Assembly (NCBI GenBank): GCA_023055425.1 | Contig: JALGPY010000005.1 | Location: 82,067,495 to 82,131,494 of the forward strand | Direction of reading: 5' to 3' | Length of the DNA: 64,000 bases | DNA from: Linanthus parryae | Taxonomy: Eukaryota; Streptophyta; Magnoliopsida; Ericales; Polemoniaceae | Part shown: one piece after another, positions 34,500 to 45,550 of the stretch | Numbering within the stretch: the stretch's first letter is position 1 | Layout: each line of letters begins with the position of its first letter | Notes under the pieces: generated by a model | Told to the model about the DNA's origin: nothing | The model's database searches: none | The model's input: the letters and a program-made list of their open reading frames with translations, nothing else | Translations under genes and position numbers: made by a program

Positions 34500-35374
34500 T
34501 GTTTAAACACAAATTTTCGATCCGGCAAGTTTTAATTTGCATATGATTTAGAAAACATGTGAAACAAATTATTTTTTTATTTATGTGGATCCTAGTCTTC
34601 CTAATTTTACCCTAACTACGTAGGAACCCCTGATTAATAAGACACAAAATAAAGAATGAAATACGTAAAACAAAAGAAATAAAAGAACGAAAGATTGATT
34701 TTATTGATTTGGTGGGTTTTATACCCAAAAAGTTACATTGGTTTGAATTGGACTACATTTGATTTCAGATGTAGAAGAAGATATATAGTAGAGTGTGAAG
34801 GAGAGAGGGATTTTGGGGGTTTGGAACCCTTTACCAGTTGGACGTCATGGTCGTATTTTGGACTTTGGCTCTGGTGTTTGCTTCTCGTCTCCGGAAACTC
34901 TGAACTTGGATTTCCCCGACGACGATATGTTTGTGTTGCTCTTGTGCGTGCGTGATCTCTTTGTTTCTCTCAGTGGCCTTTTTCTCTCTCTTCAGGCTCT
35001 CGAAGTGAAGTGTCCTCCCCAGGATCTCGGAAAGAAGAGTCTCTGAAAAAAAGTCCCCCCCTTCCTCTCTGTGAAACCTCTTATTTATAGAGGTTCAGAG
35101 AGTCAATCGTCTGAGATACGTATTTTATCTCGTATCTCGTAGTTTGAATTTGAATTCAAACGTCAGCTTATCTCCTGGCTTTGAAAGTATCGCGGAGATC
35201 TCTTATCTCCTCTTCAAGCATAACAAATCGTTATCTTTGAGAGGTGAGAGAAGATACTGAAGATGTCTTCATCTTTTATCCCCTACTACGAGTGTACCTG
35301 GGGAGCACGTCCAACTTGGCGAGATTCTCAAATCTCACACGTTAAAATATTTGGTTGAAATTTACGTGCCAACA
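34500..35374 (-). repeat. 5' LTR of the Gag-only element
   Basis: Right LTR, 875 bp, nearly identical to the left one. The TATAAATA palindrome lies at 35,077-35,093. Confidence 0.95.
35077..35093 (-). promoter_or_regulatory. Probable LTR promoter (TATA palindrome)
   Basis: The minus strand reads cctctataaataagagg, a 17-bp near-perfect palindrome around TATAAATA, in the 5' LTR upstream of gag. Assigned by motif and position only. Confidence 0.45.
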
Positions 35375-35840
35375 CTCACGATCGTGCATTAGGTCAGGTG
35401 GATACATCTTCTTCTGAACTCTCCTGCTTTGTCTTTGTTTTATTACTGATGTGTTGTGTTTTCTCAGGTTATTCAGCTTCAAGGGGATCAGCGCGAGAAT
35501 GAGTTTTTTTGGTGAATTAGCAAGGTTTCGTGATCGGGGAAAATAAAAACTGAGGTTAGTAGTTAGTACTGATGCCATCCGCCTTAGTATATTTTAGATT
35601 CTATTTGCTTTGGTCTACTTGAAATATCTGTGCTGGGTGACCCTAAATCATCCTTTTGTGACTACATCTGTGTGTTGTTAGATGATTTAAGCTTACAGCT
35701 TGACCATTTTTTGTAGGGCTTTGATCATGGATACGCAGTGAAAAATATAATTTATCCATTCAATACCCTCTAAGGATCACAGGACAAGAAGCATAACGAT
35801 GGTAAAGGAAGAATCATGTTACACACCTTAGAGTTTCTCC
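35375..35840 (+). other. Host-like sequence after the Gag-only element
   Basis: Short unique stretch. After ttttctcag, 35,469-35,545 stays open as RLFSFKGISARMSFFGELAR and ends RFRDRGK then stop, a possible last exon that I do not recognise. Confidence 0.25.
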
Positions 35841-37104
35841 TGTGATGACTTGTAACGTGAATTGTGTCACGTCTCTACGGTTGATCCACGCCTAGAGTTG
35901 AGATCTAGATCTTCCTTCTCCTTTGTGCTAGCTTGGAATGGAGGAAGAGGAAGAAGAAATCACGCAACACGAGGCAACAAGGAGGGGGCGGCCTCCTTTG
36001 TTGGCCGACGGGGTTGGGGCGGCAGCAAGGGGGTCGGTCGGCCCTCTTGCTTGCTTGCTCTCTCTCCTTTTGTTCTCTCCCACTCAAGTTATGAATAATG
36101 ACTTCACAAGTGTGGGAAGGAAGAAAGGAGCATCATTTATATAGACCAACAAATCCTTGTTAACTACCTAAAGGACATATTCTAGTCCTACTAGAATTCG
36201 GTTTAGTCCCACTAATTTGCAAGGTGTTGCAAAGTGATCTTCTAATTAATTAATCAAATTAATTAATTCCCAAATCTAGTTCAACTCTATATAGCGTGTG
36301 ACCCCATAGGTTCTATCTAGTTGGTAACAACAATTTGCTAATATGGAGCGGTTTCTATCAAAACATCCATTCTAGCCAACTAATAGAATAGTCATCCGAC
36401 AAACCTTTTACAAGTAATAGTCACATTCCTTTGTCTCTATATCCGGATTGGACACGAGACATATAAGTCACACTCGTATATCCAATCCATAGTTTCTCGA
36501 TCCTGGGAATAGCCTTATTCATGCAAATAACATCAATATCCTATATTGATTTATTTGAGTCTGGCCAGACATTCTATAAGCACTATCCCTCGAGTGGCCT
36601 AGGATATTTGCTCCCGTTATGTGGGAGGGGAAAATTCTATCTACGTCCACTACGATCTCTAAGCTTGCTTCTTATTGTATCTGTTGCACACCTTTATAGG
36701 TACCCAGTTACGGTGTAGCTACCAAAATCACAATAATCCACAACAAGACAATCTAGTGACTTCACGTCTAAGGATGACAATACCATTGCACCGCGAGAAG
36801 CACTTGTGACTCAACATAACATGTATGTAGCCTTCTCAGAGATGGGTCAATCTAGTGCGCCATTACTCTTAATGCACACCCATATGTTGGATCATGATAT
36901 CTCCATATCAATTCAACTCCATACTAGCCTATAGATGATTGTTCTATTAATCATTATACTGGACTAGGGATATTTAAGATAAACAACACGATTGTAAATC
37001 TAAGGACCTCATTATATTAAATATCCAATAAATAATACAATGAATGTTCTAGCCAAAATAAATTCATACTAAACTAGATTGCCTCTAGGGCATCTATTCC
37101 AACA
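35841..37104 (-). repeat. 3' LTR of the 5'-deleted Copia
   Basis: Ends on the plus strand as catctattccaaca, followed by gtctcccactta, the purine tract read in reverse. The outer edge near 35,841 (tgtgatgactt) is estimated. A diverged relative in the opposite orientation lies at 49,090-50,215. Confidence 0.75.
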
Positions 37105-37118
37105 GTCTCCCACTTACA

Positions 37119-40100
37119 CTAGAGCCAATCGGATGCATCTCGTATGGCCAATGATCCTAGTTTACCCTTCATGTTTCCACTGCACAAGCGGCTTTGTAAG
37201 TGGATTGACAGATTCTCATCTGTAGGAATCTTGCATATGCGAACGTCTCCTCTATCGATAATATCTCGAATAAGATGGAACTTCCTGAGCACGTGCTTGG
37301 ATTTCTGGTGTGACATGGGTTCCTTTGATTGCGCGATCGCCCCAGTTTTGTCACAGTATAACTCTACTGGATCCGCAATGCTAGGAACTACACCAAGTTC
37401 AGAAACAAACTTTCTGATCCAAACAGCTTCCTGTGCTGCGCCGTTTGCAGCAATGTACTCATCCTCTGTTGTAGAATCAACCACCGTCTCTTGCTTGGAA
37501 CTCTTCCAGCTCACCGCTGCTCCATTCAGGCAAAACACATATCCCGATTGTGATCTAAAGTCATCTCGGTCGGTTTGGAAGCTTGCATCCGTGTAACCCC
37601 TTACACGTAACTCTTCCTCACCGCAAAATAACAAGAAAGCATCCTTAGTTCTTCTCAAGTACTTTAGGATGTTCTTGACTTCAATCCAGTGACTCTCACC
37701 CCGAATTGGATTGGTATCTCCTTGTCATACTCAAGGCATATGACACATCTGATCTAGTACATAACATGGCGTACATGATAGATCCTATGGCCGAGGCATA
37801 GGGAATTCTACTCATGCGTTCCTTCTCAATCTCATTGGAAGGACAACTACTCTTCGAAAGAGTAATTCCATGTGAGCAAGAATCCCTTCTTGGAATCTTG
37901 CATGTTGAACCACTTCAACACCTTGTAGGTATATGTACTTTGACTTGGGCCTAGCAGTCTCTTAGATCTATCTCGATAGATCTTTATACCAAGTATATAG
38001 GCTGCTTCCCCTAATTCTTTCATTTAGAAACACTTTCCTAGCCAATCTTTAACAGATTTTAGCATGAGAACGTCGTTTCCGATGAGTAGTATGTCATCCA
38101 CATACAAGACCAGAAAAGCTACGGAGTTCCCACTATCCTTCTTGTAGACACAATACTCATCTTCGTTTCTGATGAAGCCAAACTCTTTGACTACTTAACG
38201 TCGATTCCAACTCCTAGAAGCTTGCTTCAATCCATAAATGGATCGTTGCAGCTTACTGACTTTGTTGGCTTGCTTTGGATCTTCAAAACCCTCCGGATGT
38301 ATCATATACACGTCCTCGAGGATATTCCCATAAAGGAATGCTGTTTTGACATCCATCTGCCAAATCTTATAGTCACAGTATGCTGCAATTGCAAGTAGGA
38401 TTCGGATGGATTTGGTTATTGCGACCGGTGAAAAGGTTTCATCATAGTCAATACCATGAATATGTCTGAATCCTTTAGCCACCAATAGGCCCTTATAGGT
38501 AATCACGTTACCATCCGTGTCGATCTTCTTCTTGAAGACCCACTTGCCCCCTATGGGCCGCGCCCCTTCGGGTGGTTCCACCAAGGTCCATACTTTGTTG
38601 GTATACATGGATTCCATCTCGGATCTCAAGGCTTCTAGCCAGTTCTGAGAGTCTGGCCCTTTCATGGCCTCTCCATAGGTAGTAGGCTCATCATCTATGA
38701 GCATCGTGTCACCGGAATCTTTCACAAGAAGTCCATACCTCTCGGGTTCCAGGCACACTCTACTAGATCTACGAAGCTCTTGTGTTACCTGAAGAGGTTT
38801 TTCCACAACTCCTTGTGGATCCTAATCATGTTCCATAGTTGGTTCAGTGATTTGTGGTTCTTGAATTTCTTCAAGTTCTGCAGTCCTCCCACTTTCTTAT
38901 TTAGAGACAAACTCTCTTTCTAGAAACACGCCGGACCGAGCAACAAACACTTTGTTCTCAGTTGGATTGTAGAAGTAGTAACCCTTTGTTTCCTTAGGGT
39001 ACCCCACAAACTTACACTTATCCGACTTTGGATCTTTCTTGTCTGATTGTAAACGCTTTACATAGACATCGCAGCCCCAAAGCTTCATGAACGAAAGTGT
39101 GGGACGCTTCCCACTCCACATCTCATGTGGTGTCTTCATGACTGATTTAGATGGAACACAGTTAATGGTGAAAGCTGCACTTAATAGAGCATAGCCCCAA
39201 AATGATAATGGAAGATCGGTTTGACACATTATAGATCGAACCATATCCAATAGAGTTCGATTCCTCCTTTCGGACACGCCATTCCATTGTGGCATTCCGG
39301 GTGGAGCGAGTTGGGACACGATCCCACACTCTCTAAGATAGTCGTCAAACTCTTGGCTCAAGTATTCTTCTCCACGATACGATCGTAGAGCCTTGATACT
39401 TTTGCCAAGTTGCTTCTCTACTTCACTTTTGAATTCTTTGAACCTTTCAAAGGATTCGAATTTGGCCTTCATAAGGTATACAAATCCAGATCTACTGAAA
39501 TCATCAGTAAATGTAATGGAGTAGACGTAACCACCCCTGGCAGACGTGGCAAATGGCCCACACACATCAGTATGTATGAGCGCTAATTGCTCACTAGTCC
39601 TCTCACCTTTCTTATTGAAAGGGGACTTTGTCATTTTTCCCAATAAACAAGCCTCACATGTCTCATATGATTCAAAATCAAATGAGTCTAGCAATCCATC
39701 CTTGTGGAGTCTAGATACACGTTTCTCGTTTATGTGGCCTAAACGACAGTGCCATAAGTAAGCAGGATTTAAATCATGTATTTTAATCCTCTTAGTATTA
39801 ATGTTGTAGACATGATTGCTTAGATCAAGGACATATAGTCCATTAAATAATTACGCACTACAATAGTGAATATTATTAAAATAAAAGGAACAACAATTGT
39901 TCTTATTGAAATAATAAAACCTTCCTTGTCCAAACAAGAAATAGAAATAATGTTTTTGCTCATAGCAGACACAAAATAGCAATCATTTAATTCTAAAACT
40001 AATCCTGAAGGTAGAGATAGCTCGCACACGCCCACGGCCAACGCAGCAACTTTTGCTCCATTCCCAACGCGCAGGTCTATCTCCCCTTAAGCCAATCTTC

Positions 40101-40205
40101 TACTTCTCTTTAGATCATGCACATTTCGACAAATGTGAGATCCACATCCAATATCTAATACCCATGATGTAGAGACAGTTAAATTGACATCTACAACAAA
40201 AATAC
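37119..40205 (-). pseudogene. Copia protease, integrase, RT and RNase H with inactivating changes
   Basis: Minus-strand pol. The protease site near 40,150 reads WVLDIGCGSHIC, where Copia proteases have D-T/S-G; isoleucine replaces the second residue. Integrase keeps HHCC (WHCRLGH ... CEACLLGK near 39,640-39,760) and HTDVCGPF, but the second catalytic Asp is Tyr (LRSYRGEEY, codon at 39,377-39,379). RT opens at 38,806 (WVFKKK, QMDVKTAFLYG, YGLKQASRSW), breaks near 38,195, and shows YVDD at about 38,090-38,115 in another frame. RNase H lies at 37,658-37,119 (YTDASFQTD, STTEDEY, KSKHVLRKF). Several frameshifts. Not functional. Confidence 0.9.
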
Positions 40206-40231
40206 CTGGTGGTGTTGGAATCACTATTCCA

Positions 40232-40485
40232 ATCTAGTGACTTCAAGTCTAAGGATGACAATACCGTTGCACCGCGAGAAGCGCTTGTGACTCAATATAA
40301 CATGTATGTAGCCTTCTCGGAGATGGGTCAATACAGTGCGCCATTACTCTTAATGCACACCCATGTGTTGGATCATGATACCTCCATATCAATCAAACCC
40401 CATACTATTCTATAGATGATTGTCCTATTAATCATTATACTGGACTAGGGATGTTTAAGATAAACAACACGATTATAGATCTAAG
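40232..40485 (-). repeat. 5' LTR fragment of the 5'-deleted Copia
   Basis: Matches 36,748-36,998 of the 3' LTR with about 17 differences. It is truncated on both sides: at the left it joins the protease region, at the right it runs into unrelated sequence after gatctaagg. Confidence 0.85.
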
Positions 40486-40763
40486 GTATCTTAAGATAGA
40501 GCACTTAGGAAAAGACAAAGTAGCGTGTTTAATGTTTAATTCATCTGGATGGCTGTGTTTTTCTGTTTAGTTCCTTGCTTTTCTTTTCTTGGGTCTTCAT
40601 TGTTTAAATAATTTGTAAGCAGCCCTCCACTTAGTTTTATGAAAATTCCATTTTAATCGCCTCTTTTTGAGGATTGTTTTCCAATACATATACAAGTTTC
40701 TGGTGCTTTAAGGATCATTGGTATTGATTTGAATCGAAGCACATTTGAGCAGTGTGAGTTTGA
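40486..40763. other. Short unique spacer
   Basis: 278 bp between two retrotransposons. No gene or repeat seen. Confidence 0.5.
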
Positions 40764-41245
40764 TGTTGGGGAATTATTCATCAACTCGAATTCCCGCCGC
40801 AACGGAAGCAAAAAACGCCACACGATCACACACTCAAAACACGCAATTTAGGAGAAGAAAAACGACACACAAGAATTTAACGTGGTTCGGCAAAACCGCC
40901 TACATCCACGGGAGGAGGAGAATTTCACTATATCAATGAGGGAATACATCGTAGGGGAGAGACAGCTCAATCCGCGGACCACGTCGACGCGGTACTCTCA
41001 TCCTCATAGACTACATCTATGAAACCCTAACCTCACACATCCGCTCAAAGATATTTCTCACCAATCTCTCTCAACTCGACTCAATTAGAAACAATAGCTA
41101 GCACATCTATTTATACTAATATAGAGGAGGTGGAAAAGCCCACCAAGCCCTAGCCATCACCTCCTCAAAGATAACCTCCTCAGAGAACAAATCAGACGCA
41201 TCGGGTACACTGATTCGTCTTGCGGAATTCGAGACAAACCCAACA
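40764..41245 (-). repeat. 3' LTR of the 2.64-kb element
   Basis: Left LTR, 482 bp, TGTTGGGG to CCCAACA. Confidence 0.94.
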
Positions 41246-42906
41246 AACTCCACCTTGGCTTGAATTCTGCAAGCGCCTAGCAAATTCCTTAGCCATCTCG
41301 GAGCTCTCCATCGTTAATTTCGATTCCACCGCATCCGCCATGCTCCACCTGCATGGACCACCATCGCATCTTCACAGATATGCTCTGCACCCCCTCCTAG
41401 GGCACCGCCTCGCACCCCCACATGGGTGCGTCCCAAAGTCTGCTACTTTGGGGAGTAGTGTGGCTCCATCTCTCCACCAGCTAGCTCATCACTGGAGAGT
41501 TCACCACCAGCCACGTCAAGTGCAAACGAGACTCCCTTCCTCTTCACTACTGCAGTAGTTTTCTTCATCATCCTTCTCGTCACTTGAGCACCATCTCGAA
41601 CAACCTGCAACTTCTGCACAACCTGCACTATCTCCATGCTTCAGCGTCCTCACACGTCAAACACGTGTTTCTCCATGCCAGCCCTGATTGCTTCTTCTTG
41701 CGCTGTAGCTTCTCATGTTCGATCCCACGCCTTCGCCAAGGCGTCTTGCAAAGCCACCGCTTTGCGGACCAGTCGCGACTTACCTCTCTTCTTGCCTCGA
41801 GTTGCTCAAGAGTTATCGTCACGAACCCACACAGAGATATCACGACGCCACCTTTTCCATGGCCTTGTCAACTGCTTCCACCGTTCCGATATTTTCCCCG
41901 GGAGCTTCTTGTGAATTTCCTTGAAATAGTTGCCCACGTCTCTGACCAGACACCCTCTGCAACTGTTGCGTCTCGTGTTCACAATCACACAAAGCCTATG
42001 CTTCTTGCCTTTGCTGAACAGCAGCTCCACCTATCAACACACTCCCAAGCCTGCATAGGTTGCCAATCGAACGTTCAATTAGGAAAAACACCTCTAATTG
42101 ACCCCACCTGATTGGACTTGAACTTAATTGACCCTGATCGCATCCCGTCGTCTTCGATCTCCCTATCAATATCGATTGATGCCAATCTTTTTAATCCACT
42201 CAGAATCTGGAAATTCTGACCGTACCGATGAATCCGCAACGTCCAAAAACATGGGGTTAGACTCCTGACTCATACCAATACGATCTACAGGAACGCCGTA
42301 ATCACTCGAACAATTTTGGACCGTTGGATCTCACCCCAAACTGCCACGTCAGCACTCTGCAAATTCCATTAACTGTTTGCAGAATCTGACCCTGCCACCG
42401 CGTCGGGAACGTCCAAAAACCTAGAGTTTGACTCTGTTCGAGCTTAATCAGACTTACATGAAGCTCAAAGCAACCCGAACAGTTCGGACCACCGGATCAC
42501 GTCTTGGAAACATGTGGGATCTGGTGCACCACGGATCTGCTACACCAGATCGCTTCTCTGCCCAATCAGCACCCTACATGCACAGCATCACCAATAGCAA
42601 TGGGATTGAATTCTCACATGGTCTTCTATTCACCGAAGTCAAAACAAAGTACTTATAATTCTTTTCACTTTTTGACTTTTGAACACACAACAACCCCATG
42701 AGATTCACCACGTAATCCCAATGCTACCCTACCAGTAGCAGCAATCCATCAACAACTATCAAAGGGATCCATGCACGAAACAACATGTGCACCCAACTGT
42801 TGCGTCTTGCACTGCTACCCCATCTGGACTTCGATGCTTTTTTTTTCAATTTCTTTGCTTTTTCTTCGTCCTTTCGCCGCGCGTGCTCTACCCTGACCGT
42901 GAACCA
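41246..42906. other. Interior of the 2.64-kb element
   Basis: No recognised protein on either strand. Two diverged leader modules centred on aacgtccaaaaac are at 42,239 and 42,408, each followed by a gttngactc string; related modules lie in the leader of the Copia at 21,236-25,980. The minus-strand stretch at 41,450-42,030 is rich in Lys, Arg and Glu codons and might be an eroded Gag, but no motif supports it. Confidence 0.55.
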
Positions 42907-42919
42907 GGCTCTGATACCA
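42907..42919 (-). promoter_or_regulatory. Primer-binding site of the 2.64-kb element
   Basis: ggctctgatacca, the reverse complement of TGGTATCAGAGCC, two bases from the 5' LTR. Confidence 0.88.
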
Positions 42920-42921
42920 CT

Positions 42922-43403
42922 TGTTGGGGAATTATTCATCAACTCGAATTCCCGCCGCAACGGAAGCAAAAAACGCCACACGATCACACACTCAAAACAC
43001 GCAATTTAGGAGAAGAAAAACGACACACAAGAATTTAACGTTGTTCGGCAAAACCGCCTACATCCACGGGAGGATGAGAATTTCACTATATCAATGAGGG
43101 AATACATCGTAGGGGAGAGACAGCTCAATTCGCGGACCACGTCGTCGCGGTACTCTCATCCTCATAGACTACATCTATGAAACCCTAACCTCACACATCC
43201 GCTCAAAGATATTTCTCACCAATCTCTCTCAACTCGACTCAATTAGAAACAATAGCTAGCACCTATATTTATACTAATATAGAGGAGGTGGAAAAGCCCA
43301 CCAAGCCCTAGCCATCACCTCCTCAGAGATCACCTCCTCAGAGAACAAATCAGACGCATCGGGTACACCGATTCGTCTTGCGGAATTCGAGACAAACCCA
43401 ACA
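42922..43403 (-). repeat. 5' LTR of the 2.64-kb element
   Basis: Right LTR, 482 bp, adjoining the priming site. Confidence 0.94.
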
Positions 43404-45268
43404 TTTGATACTTCATTAATTACTCATTCCTAAATCAATGGAGCACTGCTCCTTGGCTGATTTGACTTTTTGACTCTGAATCAGCAAAGTAATTTGGCGT
43501 GACAGAGTTGTTTAGCCCAAGGACCACAACACACCAGTTCAAGAGGTGCTGAATAGGCTTTTGATTCCAGATATGGCTGCACTGATTTCGAGGTTAAGCT
43601 CCACCATAAAGCATGTAGAAAAGAAGAGGAATTAGCATAACTTGGTACATTGAGTTAGCACAGTCAGATGATAGAAGAAAAAAAATCCCAGATTCATGAA
43701 CAAACCGCTGAATGAGTTAAAAACTAAAGGGAAAAAACAAAAACCCATAAACAAAATCCGAATATAAATGATTTAAATTTGGCACAGATTTATAGAAGTT
43801 GAGTTATCCTTCCACAACATAACTATCTCAAATCTAAACACCCTCCCCCCACCTATCTCTTCTTATGTAAGTGAAGCAGTGCACTTGGTCCAACAATGGC
43901 TATTCTAAGAGCAAAAAATGCCTTGTAAGTATATGTGATATCCATGGAAACTGTTTGGATTGATTTCGTGACCAGTATTCTCAAAGGAGTATATCAAGCT
44001 GTACTTGCTAGATTTGTTTTCAATGTTAATTGAGTAATTGAATCGACCCTATATTTGCTGTGTTTTGTTGATTGATTGATTACATGTTTCAATCGATGTT
44101 AATTTTAGAGCTTTCCAGAGGAAACTTTCATAGTTGACCTACAAAGAAGCTGCACAAATTGCAAGTACGAGGCTTATCATTTGGTACTATGCAAGATGTC
44201 TAAGTAGAATCTGAAACCTGACACCTTTTTGCTCTGTTGTTTTCATGGTATATTTGAGGCCCAACATGATCACCTCTCCGACTTCTTCTTTTCTACGTTT
44301 ATATTGCTGTCCTCGTCTCTTAAACCGTTGCATTACTGACTCCTCTACTTCCCCTGATCTGCATTTCAGTCTCTCGTTCGCTCTCTCGGGATGTCAACAA
44401 AACATGGTGATGGTGTTGCTTCAGAACCCCTCAAGTACAAGCTGGATCGTTACTTTTTAATGTTTATGATTTCATTAATAGTTCTTATATAATAGGAACT
44501 CCGATCTTGAGTCTATTTTTTATTTTCTTCATATGAAGCTGGGGAAAAACAAGGGGGTTGTCAGGATGTGGAATTCAGTCCGGAAGACAGGAAGGATTCA
44601 CACGTTCATTGTGACGAGTTTGAAAGTATAGGAATAGATTAAATTTGGATTACTAAATCACTGCATTGTATTCATTCCTGTACCATTCTAGTTATGTCAG
44701 CCAAATGTAATATTTTAAATGAAAATGGAGGCATCAATTACATTCTCTATGTACTTCTCGAGTCCATTGGATGATAGAATCCTCATCCTTTAACTACTTC
44801 ATGTACTTTACTGTAGCAAGGATGAATATATTAAATTTGCCATGTAAAACTTTGGAGTACTTTCATCTATTTCAATATTGCAATGTAATGCAAGTATTTT
44901 TCTACAAAATTATCTGTATAGATCGTTTAAGACACAGGTTGCACATTAGTCTAACTTAACTCCTTGATGGGTTCTTATATACAGGTTGTTATGGTAAATT
45001 CTGCTGCAAATAGATCTTTTGGGTGAGTTGTCAATCGCTCAGCATTTCAAATACGCAAGTCGCAGCAAACCAACCGCGCAACGCGCACGAGGTTTCCCTT
45101 GTGTGAGTTAAATATTGAGCACATAATTTCATGTGGTCAGAAACCAATCAATGCATTTTCATCTTGTTTAGAATACTGTTTTATGAAAATCAAATAATAC
45201 ATTATTTTTAATTCTAGAAACAAATGATGAACCAAAAGAAAAATTCAATAGAACAACTTATGCAAAAT
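43404..45268. other. Unique AT-rich sequence without a convincing gene
   Basis: No recognised coding region. Two weak exon-like pieces lie at about 44,540-44,628 and 44,986-45,021 (after tacag). Neither matches a protein I know. Confidence 0.4.
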
Positions 45269-45284
45269 ACTCCCTCCGTCCCAG
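45269..45284. repeat. Mariner/Stowaway-like end sequence
   Basis: tactccctccgtccca is the characteristic terminal sequence of plant mariner and Stowaway elements, including the TA target. I found no matching opposite end, so it is probably a truncated remnant. Confidence 0.55.
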
Positions 45285-45388
45285 CAGGTTGTTCAAAATT
45301 TCAAAAGAGTCCCTTTTTTTACTTCAAATTCTTTTCCTACTTAGTCAAATACTCCATGATTATCTTCTATATCTTTCAATCTCTATCT

Positions 45389-45391
45389 TCG

Positions 45392-45482
<91 letters not shown>
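45389..45482. repeat. (CT)n microsatellite
   Basis: About 94 bp of nearly pure CT. The Ser-Leu open frames across it (45,224-45,502) are artefacts of the repeat. Confidence 0.97.
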
Positions 45483-45486
<4 letters not shown>

Positions 45487-45550
45487 AAACCCTAAACCCT
45501 AATGGAGCGAAATCACAAAGGATTCACCAACAAAGCTAGGAATCAACAAT

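Larger units (their letters stand above)
27444..35374 (-). mobile_element. Non-autonomous Gag-only LTR retrotransposon (TR-GAG type, 7,931 bp)
   Basis: 875-bp LTRs (TGTTTAAACAC...GCCAACA) flank a 6.18-kb interior, and CTCAC stands on both sides (27,439-27,443 and 35,375-35,379). The interior codes on the minus strand for a single 810-aa Gag and then nothing but spacers and three tandem-repeat arrays: no protease, RT, RNase H or integrase. By eye the LTRs differ at two positions (gatgtgg/gatgtag and ggccct/ggctct), about 0.2%, so the insertion is recent. A long 3' region with subrepeats and the Gag C-terminus CPYHRLISHPLRDC are features of the Tat/Ogre branch of Ty3/Gypsy. Movement would need pol from a relative. 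Confidence 0.94.
35841..40485 (-). mobile_element. 5'-deleted Copia retrotransposon (minus strand)
   Basis: Copia element on the minus strand with a full 3' LTR of about 1.26 kb on the left and only about 255 bp of 5' LTR on the right (40,232-40,485). That LTR piece abuts the protease directly: all of gag, the priming site and the rest of the LTR are missing. The two LTR pieces differ at about 7% of positions over 250 bp. The LTR begins TGTTGGAATAGATGCCCTAG (minus strand). The left boundary is approximate because no target duplication can be paired. Confidence 0.85.
40764..43403 (-). mobile_element. Small non-autonomous LTR retrotransposon (2,640 bp)
   Basis: Two 482-bp LTRs (TGTTGGGG...CCCAACA) flank 1,676 bp, with TTTGA on both sides (40,759-40,763 and 43,404-43,408). 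The priming site ggctctgatacca lies at 42,907-42,919 beside the right LTR, and the left LTR is followed by aactccaccttgg, so the element reads on the minus strand. LTRs differ at about ten positions (near 2%). No RT, integrase or clear Gag is encoded. Candidate frames (41,443-41,637 minus; 41,584-42,111 plus) show no domain. Intermediate in size between TRIM and LARD elements. Confidence 0.93.

Noticed and set aside
35905..36144. Frames in the Copia LTR (60-78 codons)
   Set aside because: They lie in LTR sequence, are low-complexity (Glu/Arg-rich) and overlap on both strands.
21236..40485. Endogenous plant pararetrovirus
   Set aside because: RT segments occur in Copia order (integrase before RT), with LTRs and target duplications. 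No movement-protein or coat-like segment seen.
41584..42111. 175-codon frame in the 2.64-kb element
   Set aside because: Antisense to the element, no domain, and overlapped by other frames of similar length on both strands.
45224..45502. Ser/Leu-rich frames of 68 and 92 codons
   Set aside because: They are translations of the CT microsatellite.
45486..45502. Telomere-like aaccctaaaccctaa
   Set aside because: Only two units, at the end of a CT tract; not an interstitial telomere array. The single ccctaaccctag strings in the Copia LTRs are likewise too short.
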